From Mixophyes australis (taxonomy: Eukaryota; Chordata; Amphibia; Anura; Limnodynastidae), in the NCBI GenBank assembly GCA_036250195.1, contig JAVHZZ010000011.1:56704011-56768010 (forward strand): a DNA stretch of 64,000 nucleotides, in the 5' to 3' direction. Made by a program: the position numbers and the translations under genes. Of the stretch, positions 1-10,919 are shown piece after piece (position 1 is the stretch's first letter; each line of letters begins with the position of its first letter). Under the pieces are notes generated by a model, which saw nothing but the letters and a program-made list of their open reading frames with translations, was not told the origin of the DNA and did not search any database.

Positions 1-179
1 TCTCTTAGAAACAATGATTTACTTCAATCCTTTTACATAATTCTTGTTTCTCATGACATTTCTAACATTGCCCACAATTATCAACTTTCTAAGTCTTTCT
101 GAGCAGGAGAAATCGCAAAACATAGTCATTCCTTCATTGCAGTCCAAAAACAACGCTTTTTTGCATTCCTGTCTCACTT
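1..179 (+). repeat. Reference satellite monomer, phase 1-179
   Basis: I set phase 1 at TCTCTTAGAA, which happens to be the first base of the window. The monomer has about 61 G+C in 179 bp, with roughly 18 G against 43 C on the + strand. Landmarks are an 8-bp dyad (AGAAACAA at 7-14, TTGTTTCT at 44-51), a palindromic TCATGA at 51-56, near-invariant AACATTGCCCACA at 64-76, AAGTCTTTCTGAGCA at 91-105, an A5 tract at 146-150 and a T6 tract at 157-162. Consensus CpGs lie at 114-115, 141-142 and 154-155. Variation concentrates at phases 21-25, 33-36, 57-63, 77-90, 106-108, 113-116, 131-145, 153-156 and 165-176. The length is not a multiple of three (179 = 3x59+2), so no frame can continue from unit to unit. 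This particular copy carries the ACTTCAATCC, CATTCCTTC and GCAGTCC variants. Confidence 0.95.
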
Positions 180-3100
180 TCTCTTAGAAACAATGATTTA
201 CTTCAATCCTTTTACATAATTCTTGTTTCTCATGACATTTCTAACATTGCCCACAATTATCAACTTTCTAAGTCTTTCTGAGCAGGAGAAATCGCAAAAC
301 ATAGTCATTTCTTCATTGCAGTCCAAAAACAACGCTTTTTTGCATTCCTGTCTCACTTTCTCTTAGAAACAATGATTTACATCAATCCTTTTACATAATT
401 CTTGTTTCTCATGACATTTCTAACATTGCCCACAATTATCAACTTTCTAAGTCTTTCAGAGCAGGAGAAATCGCAAAACATAGTCATTTCTTCATTGCCG
501 TCCAAAAACAACGCTTTTTTGCATTGTTGTCTCAATTTCTCTTAGAAACAATGATTTACATCAATCCTTTTACATAATTCTTGTTTCTCATGACATTTCT
601 AACATTGCCCACAATTATCAACTTTCTAAGTCTTTCTGAGCAGGAGAAATCGCAAAACATAGTCATTTCTTCTTTGCCGTCCAAAAACAACGCTTTTTTG
701 CATTCTTGTCTCAATTTCTCTTAGAAACAATGTTTTACATCAATCCTTTTACATAATTCTTCTTTCTCATGACATTTCTAACATTGCCCACAATTATGAA
801 CTTTCTAAGTCTTTCTGAGCAGGAGAAATCGCAAAACATAGTCATTTCTTCATTGCCGTACAAAAACAACGCTTTTTTGCATTCTTGTCTCAATTTCTCT
901 TAGAAACAATGATTTACATCAATCCTTTTACATAATTCTTGTTTCTCATGACATTTCTAACATTGCCCACAATTATCAACTTTCTAAGTCTTTCTGAGCA
1001 GGAGAAATCGCAAAACATAGTCATTTCTTCATTGCCGTCCAAAAACAACGCTTTTTTGCATTCTTGTCTCAATTTCTCTTAGAAACAATGATTTACATCA
1101 ATCCTTTTACATAATTCTTGTTTCTCATGACATTTCTAACATTGCCCACAATTATGAACTTTCTAAGTCTTTCTGAGCAGGAGAAATCGCAAAACATAGT
1201 CATTTCTTCATTGCCGTCCAAAAACAAAGCTTTTTTGCATTCCTGTCTCACTTTCTCTTAGAAACAATGATTTACATCAATCCTTTTACATAATTCTTGT
1301 TTCTCATGACATTTCTAACATTGCCCACAATTATCAACTTTCTAAGTCTTTCTGAGCAGGAGAAATCGCAAAACATAGTCATTTCTTCATTGCCGTCCAA
1401 AAACAACGCTTTTTTGCATTCCTGTCTCACTTTCTCTTAGAAACAATGATTTACATTAATCCTTTTACATAATTCTTGTTTCTCATGACATTTCTAACAT
1501 TGCCCACAATTATCAACTTTCTAAGTCTTTCTGAGCAGGAGAAATCGCAAAACATAGTCATTTCTTCATTGCCGTCCAAAAACAACGCTTTTTTGCATTC
1601 CTGTCTCACTTTCTCTTAGAAACAATGATTTACATCAATCCTTTTACATAATTCTTGTTTCTCATGACATTTCTAACATTGCCCACAATTATCAACTTTC
1701 TAAGTCTTTCTGAGCAGTAGAAATCGCAAAACATAGTCATTTCTTCATTGCCGTCCAAAAACAACGCTTTTTTGCATTCCTGTCTCACTTTCTCTTAGAA
1801 ACAATGATTTACATCAATCCTTTTACATAATTCTTGTTTCTCATGACATTTCTAACATTGCCCACAATTATCAACTTTCTAAGTCTTTCTGAGCAGGAGA
1901 AATCGCAAAACATAGTCATTTCTTCATTGCCGTCCAAAAACAACGCTTTTTTGCATTTCTGTCTCACTTTCTCTTAGAAACAATGATTTACTTCAATCCT
2001 TTTACATAATTCTTGTTTCTCATGACATTTCTAACATTGCCCACAATTATCAACTTTCTAAGTCTTTCTGAGCAGGAGAAATCGCAAACATAGTCATTTC
2101 TTTATTGCCGTCCAAAAACAACGCTTTTTTTGCATTCCTGTCTCACTTTCTCTTAGAAACAATGATTTACTTCAATCGTTTTACATAATTCTTGTTTCTC
2201 ATGACATTTCTAACATTGCCCACAATTATCAACTTTCTAAGTCTTTCTGAGCAGGAGAAATCGCAAAACATAGTCATTTCTTCATTGCCGTCCAAAAACA
2301 ACGCTTTTTTGCATTCCTGTCTCACTTTCTCTTAGAAACAATGATTTACATCAATCCTTTTACATAATTCTTGTTTCTCATGACATTTCTAACATTGCCC
2401 ACAATTATCAACTTTCTAAGTCTTTCTGAGCAGGAGAAATCGCAAACATAGTCATTTCTTCATTGCCGTCCAAAAACAACGCTTTTTTTGCATTCCTGTC
2501 TCACTTTCTCTTAGAAACAATGATTTACATCAATCCTTTTACATAATTCTTGTTTCTCATGACATTTCTAACATTGCCCACAATTATCAACTTTCTAAGT
2601 CTTTCTGAGCAGGAGAAATTGCAAAACATAGTCATTTCTTCATTGCCGTACAAAAACAACGCTTTTTTGCATTTCTGTCTCACTTTCTCTTAGAAACAAT
2701 GATTTACTTCAATCCTTTTACATAATTCTTGTTTCTCATGACATTTCTAACATTGCCCACAATTATCAACTTTCTAAGTCTTTCTGAGCAGGAGAAATCG
2801 CAAAACATAGTCATTTCTTCATTGCCGTCCAAAAACAACGCTTTTTTGCATTCCTGTCTCACTTTCTCTTAGAAACAATGATTTACATCAATCCTTTTAC
2901 ATAATTCTTGTTTCTCATGACATTTCTAACATTGCCCACAATTATCAACTTTCTAAGTCTTTCAGAGCAGGAGAAATCGCAAAACATAGTCATTTCTTCA
3001 TTGCCGTCCAAAAACAACGCTTTTTTGCATTCTTGTCTCAATTTCTCTTAGAAACAATGATTTACATCAATCCTTTTACATAATTCTTGTTTCTCATGAC

Positions 3101-3222
3101 ATTTCTAACATTGCCCACAATTATCAACTTTCTAAGTCTTTCTGAGCAGGAGAAATCGCAAAACATAGTCATTTCTTCATTGCCGTCCAAAAACAACGCT
3201 TTTTTGCATTCTTGTCTCAATT
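1..3222 (+). repeat. Domain 1, leading 18 monomers
   Basis: Eighteen monomers. The first two carry ACTTCAATCC with GCAGTCC. TTCAGAGC marker monomers start at 359 and 2,865 (14 monomers apart). Monomers 1-6 match the block starting at 6,087, an offset of 6,086 bp (34 units), including the rare GCATTGTTG and ATTCTTCTTTC variants. From monomer 8 onward the match shifts to an offset of 6,265 bp (35 units), so one monomer was lost or gained at about 1,075-1,253. Monomers at 1,970 and 2,328 carry the coupled -A/+T indel pair described in the findings. Confidence 0.85.
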
Positions 3223-6200
3223 TCTCTTAGAAACAATGATTTACATCAATCCTTTTACATAATTCTTGTTTCTCATGACATTTCTAACATTGCCCACAAT
3301 TATGAACTTTCTAAGTCTTTCTGAGCAGGAGAAATCGCAAAACATAGTCATTTCTTCATTGCCGTTCAAAAACAACGCTTTTTTGCATTCCTGTCTCACT
3401 TTCTCTTAGAAACAATGATTTACATCAATCCTTTTACATAATTCTTGTTTCTCATGACATTTCTAACATTGCCCACAATTATCAACTTTCTAAGTCTTTC
3501 TGAGCAGGAGAAATCGCAAAACATAGTCATTTCTTCATTGCCGCACAAAAACAACGCTTTTTTGCATTCCTGTCTCACTTTCTCTTAGAAACAATGATTT
3601 ACATCAATCCTTTTACATAATTCTTGTTTCTCATGACATTTCTAACATTGCCCACAATTATCAACTTTCTAAGTCTTTCTGAGCAGGAGAAATCGCAAAA
3701 CATAGTCATTTCTTTATTGCCGTCCAAAAACAAAGCTTTTTTGCATTCCTGTCTCACTTTCTCTTAGAAACAATGATTTACATCAATCCTTTTACATAAT
3801 TCTTGTTTCTCATGACATTTCTAACATTGCCCACAATTATCAACTTTCTAAGTCTTTCTGAGCAGGAGAAATCGCAAAACATAGTCATTTCTTCATTGCC
3901 GTCCAAAAACAACGCTTTTTTGCATTCCTGTCTCACTTTCTCTTAGAAACAATGATTTACATTAATCCTTTTACATAATTCTTGTTTCTCATGACATTTC
4001 TAACATTGCCCACAATTATCAACTTTCTAAGTCTTTCTGAGCAGGAGAAATCGCAAAACATAGTCATTTCTTCATTGCCGTCCAAAAACAACGCTTTTTT
4101 GCATTCCTGTCTCACTTTCTCTTAGAAACAATGATTTACATCAATCCTTTTACATAATTCTTGTTTCTCATGACATTTCTAACATTGCCCACAATTATCA
4201 ACTTTCTAAGTCTTTCTGAGCAGTAGAAATCGCAAAACATAGTCATTTCTTCATTGCCGTCCAAAAACAACGCTTTTTTGCATTCCTGTCTCACTTTCTC
4301 TTAGAAACAATGATTTACATCAATCCTTTTACATAATTCTTGTTTCTCATGACATTTCTAACATTGCCCACAATTATCAACTTTCTAAGTCTTTCTGAGC
4401 AGGAGAAATCGCAAAACATAGTCATTTCTTCATTGCCGTCCAAAAACAACGCTTTTTTGCATTTCTGTCTCACTTTCTCTTAGAAACAATGATTTACTTC
4501 AATCCTTTTACATAATTCTTGTTTCTCATGACATTTCTAACATTGCCCACAATTATCAACTTTCTAAGTCTTTCTGAGCAGGAGAAATCGCAAAACATAG
4601 TCATTTCTTCATTGCAGTCCAAAAACAACGCTTTTTTGCATTCCTGTCTCACTTTCTCTTAGAAACAATGATTTACTTCAATCCTTTTACATAATTCTTG
4701 TTTCTCATGACATTTCTAACATTGCCCACAATTATCAACTTTCTAAGTCTTTCTGAGCAGGAGAAATCGCAAAACATAGTCATTTCTTCATTGCAGTCCA
4801 AAAACAACGCTTTTTTGCATTCCTGTCTCACTTTCTCTTAGAAACAATGATTTACATCAATCCTTTTACATAATTCTTGTTTCTCATGACATTTCTAACA
4901 TTGCCCACAATTATGAACTTTCTAAGTCTTTCTGAGCAGGAGAAATCGCAAAACATAGTCATTTCTTCATTGCCGTTCAAAAACAACGCTTTTTTGCATT
5001 CCTGTCTCACTTTCTCTTAGAAACAATGATTTACATCAATCCTTTTACATAATTCTTGTTTCTCATGACATTTCTAACATTGCCCACAATTATCAACTTT
5101 CTAAGTCTTTCTGAGCAGGAGAAATCGCAAAACATAGTCATTTCTTCATTGCCGCACAAAAACAACGCTTTTTTGCATTCCTGTCTCACTTTCTCTTAGA
5201 AACAATGATTTACATCAATCCTTTTACATAATTCTTGTTTCTCATGACATTTCTAACATTGCCCACAATTATCAACTTTCTAAGTCTTTCTGAGCAGGAG
5301 AAATCGCAAAACATAGTCATTTCTTTATTGCCGTCCAAAAACAAAGCTTTTTTGCATTCCTGTCTCACTTTCTCTTAGAAACAATGATTTACATCAATCC
5401 TTTTACATAATTCTTGTTTCTCATGACATTTCTAACATTGCCCACAATTATCAACTTTCTAAGTCTTTCTGAGCAGGAGAAATCGCAAAACATAGTCATT
5501 TCTTCATTGCCGTCCAAAAACAACGCTTTTTTGCATTCCTGTCTCACTTTCTCTTAGAAACAATGATTTACATTAATCCTTTTACATAATTCTTGTTTCT
5601 CATGACATTTCTAACATTGCCCACAATTATCAACTTTCTAAGTCTTTCTGAGCAGGAGAAATCGCAAAACATAGTCATTTCTTCATTGCCGTCCAAAAAC
5701 AACGCTTTTTTGCATTCCTGTCTCACTTTCTCTTAGAAACAATGATTTACATCAATCCTTTTACATAATTCTTGTTTCTCATGACATTTCTAACATTGCC
5801 CACAATTATCAACTTTCTAAGTCTTTCTGAGCAGTAGAAATCGCAAAACATAGTCATTTCTTCATTGCCGTCCAAAAACAACGCTTTTTTGCATTCCTGT
5901 CTCACTTTCTCTTAGAAACAATGATTTACATCAATCCTTTTACATAATTCTTGTTTCTCATGACATTTCTAACATTGCCCACAATTATCAACTTTCTAAG
6001 TCTTTCTGAGCAGGAGAAATCGCAAAACATAGTCATTTCTTCATTGCCGTCCAAAAACAACGCTTTTTTGCATTTCTGTCTCACTTTCTCTTAGAAACAA
6101 TGATTTACTTCAATCCTTTTACATAATTCTTGTTTCTCATGACATTTCTAACATTGCCCACAATTATCAACTTTCTAAGTCTTTCTGAGCAGGAGAAATC

Positions 6201-6444
6201 GCAAAACATAGTCATTCCTTCATTGCAGTCCAAAAACAACGCTTTTTTGCATTCCTGTCTCACTTTCTCTTAGAAACAATGATTTACTTCAATCCTTTTA
6301 CATAATTCTTGTTTCTCATGACATTTCTAACATTGCCCACAATTATCAACTTTCTAAGTCTTTCTGAGCAGGAGAAATCGCAAAACATAGTCATTTCTTC
6401 ATTGCAGTCCAAAAACAACGCTTTTTTGCATTCCTGTCTCACTT
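3223..6444 (+). repeat. 9-monomer HOR, two tandem copies (1,611 bp each)
   Basis: Copy 1 is 3,223-4,833 and copy 2 is 4,834-6,444. Each runs through the same ordered variants: ATTATGAAC with GCCGTTC; GCCGCAC; TCTTTATTGCC with CAAAGC; near-consensus; ACATTAATCC; GAGCAGTAG; GCATTTCTG; ACTTCAATCC with GCAGTCC; and again ACTTCAATCC with GCAGTCC. The only difference I noticed is CATTTCTTC in copy 1 against CATTCCTTC in copy 2 (near 6,212). That copy-2 variant is also in monomer 1 of the window, linking this block to position 1. Confidence 0.88.
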
Positions 6445-8413
6445 TCTCTTAGAAACAATGATTTACATCAATCCTTTTACATAATTCTTGTTTCTCATGA
6501 CATTTCTAACATTGCCCACAATTATCAACTTTCTAAGTCTTTCAGAGCAGGAGAAATCGCAAAACATAGTCATTTCTTCATTGCCGTCCAAAAACAACGC
6601 TTTTTTGCATTGTTGTCTCAATTTCTCTTAGAAACAATGATTTACATCAATCCTTTTACATAATTCTTGTTTCTCATGACATTTCTAACATTGCCCACAA
6701 TTATCAACTTTCTAAGTCTTTCTGAGCAGGAGAAATCGCAAAACATAGTCATTTCTTCTTTGCCGTCCAAAAACAACGCTTTTTTGCATTCTTGTCTCAA
6801 TTTCTCTTAGAAACAATGTTTTACATCAATCCTTTTACATAATTCTTCTTTCTCATGACATTTCTAACATTGCCCACAATTATGAACTTTCTAAGTCTTT
6901 CTGAGCAGGAGAAATCGCAAAACATAGTCATTTCTTCATTGCCGTACAAAAACAACGCTTTTTTGCATTCTTGTCTCAATTTCTCTTAGAAACAATGATT
7001 TACATCAATCCTTTTACATAATTCTTGTTTCTCATGACATTTCTAACATTGCCCACAATTATCAACTTTCTAAGTCTTTCTGAGCAGGAGAAATCGCAAA
7101 ACATAGTCATTTCTTCATTGCCGTCCAAAAACAACGCTTTTTTGCATTCTTGTCTCAATTTCTCTTAGAAACAATGATTTACATCAATCCTTTTACATAA
7201 TTCTTGTTTCTCATGACATTTCTAACATTGCCCACAATTATGAACTTTCTAAGTCTTTCTGAGCAGGAGAAATCGCAAAACATAGTCATTTCTTCATTGC
7301 CGCACAAAAACAACGCTTTTTTGCATTCCTGTCTCACTTTCTCTTAGAAACAATGATTTACATCAATCCTTTTACATAATTCTTGTTTCTCATGACATTT
7401 CTAACATTGCCCACAATTATGAACTTTCTAAGTCTTTCTGAGCAGGAGAAATCGCAAAACATAGTCATTTCTTTATTGCCGTCCAAAAACAAAGCTTTTT
7501 TGCATTCCTGTCTCACTTTCTCTTAGAAACAATGATTTACATCAATCCTTTTACATAATTCTTGTTTCTCATGACATTTCTAACATTGCCCACAATTATC
7601 AACTTTCTAAGTCTTTCTGAGCAGGAGAAATCGCAAAACATAGTCATTTCTTCATTGCCGTCCAAAAACAACGCTTTTTTGCATTCCTGTCTCACTTTCT
7701 CTTAGAAACAATGATTTACATTAATCCTTTTACATAATTCTTGTTTCTCATGACATTTCTAACATTGCCCACAATTATCAACTTTCTAAGTCTTTCTGAG
7801 CAGGAGAAATCGCAAAACATAGTCATTTCTTCATTGCCGTCCAAAAACAACGCTTTTTTGCATTCCTGTCTCACTTTCTCTTAGAAACAATGATTTACAT
7901 CAATCCTTTTACATAATTCTTGTTTCTCATGACATTTCTAACATTGCCCACAATTATCAACTTTCTAAGTCTTTCTGAGCAGTAGAAATCGCAAAACATA
8001 GTCATTTCTTCATTGCCGTCCAAAAACAACGCTTTTTTGCATTCCTGTCTCACTTTCTCTTAGAAACAATGATTTACATCAATCCTTTTACATAATTCTT
8101 GTTTCTCATGACATTTCTAACATTGCCCACAATTATCAACTTTCTAAGTCTTTCTGAGCAGGAGAAATCGCAAAACATAGTCATTTCTTCATTGCCGTCC
8201 AAAAACAACGCTTTTTTGCATTTCTGTCTCACTTTCTCTTAGAAACAATGATTTACTTCAATCCTTTTACATAATTCTTGTTTCTCATGACATTTCTAAC
8301 ATTGCCCACAATTATCAACTTTCTAAGTCTTTCTGAGCAGGAGAAATCGCAAAACATAGTCATTTCTTCATTGCAGTCCAAAAACAACGCTTTTTTGCAT
8401 TCCTGTCTCACTT
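6445..8413 (+). repeat. 11-monomer HOR (1,969 bp)
   Basis: Eleven monomers from one TTCAGAGC marker unit to the next. The order is TTCAGAGC with GCATTGTTG; TCTTCTTTGCC; ATGTTTTACATC with ATGAAC and GCCGTAC; near-consensus with CTTGTCTCAAT; ATGAAC with GCCGCAC; ATGAAC with TTTATTGCC and CAAAGC; near-consensus; ACATTAATCC; GAGCAGTAG; GCATTTCTG; and ACTTCAATCC with GCAGTCC. The first four units repeat 359-1,074 at an offset of 6,086 bp. Confidence 0.85.
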
Positions 8414-10919
8414 TCTCTTAGAAACAATGATTTACATCAATCCTTTTACATAATTCTTGTTTCTCATGACATTTCTAACATTGCCCACAATTATCAACTT
8501 TCTAAGTCTTTCAGAGCAGGAGAAATCGCAAAACATAGTCATTTCTTCATTGCCGTCCAAAAACAACGCTTTTTTGCATTCTTGTCTCAATTTCTCTTAG
8601 AAACAATGATTTACATCAATCCTTTTACATAATTCTTGTTTCTCATGACATTTCTAACATTGCCCACAATTATCAACTTTCTAAGTCTTTCTGAGCAGGA
8701 GAAATCGCAAAACATAGTCATTTCTTCTTTGCCGTCCAAAAACAACGCTTTTTTGCATTCTTGTCTCAATTTCTCTTAGAAACAATGTTTTACATCAATC
8801 CTTTTACATAATTCTTGTTTCTCATGACATTTCTAACATTGCCCACAATTATGAACTTTCTAAGTCTTTCTGAGCAGGAGAAATCGCAAAACATAGTCAT
8901 TTCTTCATTGCCGTACAAAAACAACGCTTTTTTGCATTCTTGTCTCAATTTCTCTTAGAAACAATGATTTACATCAATCCTTTTACATAATTCTTGTTTC
9001 TCATGACATTTCTAACATTGCCCACAATTATCAACTTTCTAAGTCTTTCTGAGCAGGAGAAATCGCAAAACATAGTCATTTCTTCATTGCCGTCCAAAAA
9101 CAACGCTTTTTTGCATTCTTGTCTCAATTTCTCTTAGAAACAATGATTTACATCAATCCTTTTACATAATTCTTGTTTCTCATGACATTTCTAACATTGC
9201 CCACAATTATGAACTTTCTAAGTCTTTCTGAGCAGGAGAAATCGCAAAACATAGTCATTTCTTCATTGCCGTACAAAAACAACGCTTTTTTGCATTCCTG
9301 TCTCACTTTCTCTTAGAAACAATGATTTACATCAATCCTTTTACATAATTCTTGTTTCTCATGACATTTCTAACATTGCCCACAATTATCAACTTTCTAA
9401 GTCTTTCTGAGCAGGAGGAATCGCAAAACATAGTCATTTCTTCATTGCCGCACAAAAACAACGTTTTTTTGCATTCCTGTCTCACTTTCTCTTAGAAACA
9501 ATGATTTACATCAATCCTTTTACATAATTCTTGTTTCTCATGACATTTCTAACATTGCCCACAATTATCAACTTTCTAAGTCTTTCTGAGCAGGAGATAT
9601 CGCAAAACATAGTCATTTCTTTATTGCCGTCCAAAAACAAAGCTTTTTTGCATTCCTGTCTCACTTTCTCTTAGAAACAATGATTTACATCAATCCTTTT
9701 ACATAATTCTTGTTTCTCATGACATTTCTAACATTGCCCACAATTATCAACTTTCTAAGTCTTTCTGAGCAGGAGAAATCGCAAAACATAGTCATTTCTT
9801 CATTGCCGTCCAAAAACAACGCTTTTTTGCATTCCTGTCTCACTTTCTCTTAGAAACAATGATTTACATCAATCCTTTTACATAATTCTTGTTTCTCATG
9901 ACATTTCTAACATTGCCCACAATTATCAACTTTCTAAGTCTTTCTGAGCAGGAGAAATCGCAAAACATAGTCATTTCTTCATTGCCGTCCAAAAACAACG
10001 CTTTTTTGCATTCCTGTCTCACTTTCTCTTAGAAACAATGATTTACATCAATCCTTTTACATAATTCTTGTTTCTCATGACATTTCTAACATTGCCCACA
10101 ATTATCAACTTTATAAGTCTTTCTGAGCAGGAGAAATTGCAAAACATAGTCATTTCTTCATTGCCGTACAAAAACAACGCTTTTTTGCATTTCTGTCTCA
10201 CTTTCTCTCAGAAACAATGATTTACTTCAATCCTTTTACATAATTCTTGTTTCTCATGACATTTCTAACATTGCCCACAATTATCAACTTTCTAAGTCTT
10301 TCTGAGCAGGAGAAATCGCAAAACATAGTCATTTCTTCATTGCCGTCCAAAAACAACGCTTTTTTGCATTCCTGTCTCACTTTCTCTTAGAAACAATGAT
10401 TTACATCAATCCTTTTACATAATTCTTGTTTCTCATGACATTTCTAACATTGCCCACAATTATCAACTTTCTAACTCTTTCTGAGCAGGAGAAATCGCAA
10501 ACATAGTCATTTCTTCATTGCCGTCCAAAAACAACGCTTTTTTTGCATTCCTGTCTCACTTTCTCTTAGAAACAATGATTTACATCAATCCTTTTACATA
10601 ATTCTTGTTTCTCATGACATTTCTAACATTGCCCACAATTATCAACTTTCTAAGTCTTTCTGAGCAGGAGAAATCGCAAAACATAGTCATTTCTTCATTG
10701 CCGTACAAAAACAACGCTTTTTTGCATTTCTGTCTCACTTTCTCTTAGAAACAATGATTTACTTCAATCCTTTTACATAATTCTTGTTTCTCATGACATT
10801 TCTAACATTGCCCACAATTATCAACTTTCTAAGTCTTTCTGAGCAGGAGAAATCGCAAAACATAGTCATTTCTTCATTGCCGTCCAAAAACAACGCTTTT
10901 TTGCATTCCTGTCTCACTT
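8414..10919 (+). repeat. 14-monomer HOR (2,506 bp)
   Basis: Fourteen monomers between TTCAGAGC units. The first five parallel the 11-mer before it. The later ones carry GCCGCAC, GAGATATCGC with CAAAGC, TTTATAAG with AAATTGC, TCTCTCAGAA with ACTTC, CTAACTCTTT with the GCAAACATAG deletion, and GCATTTCTG. The same ordered set recurs from 10,920 and, less two or so units, from 19,690, so this is a template HOR of domain 1. Private changes include GAGGAATCGC and AACGTTTTTTT near 9,411-9,470. Confidence 0.85.

Noticed and set aside
151..165. Intrinsic terminator suggested by CGCTTTTTTGC
   Set aside because: No GC-rich stem precedes the T run, and the motif occurs in every monomer; the context is eukaryotic satellite.
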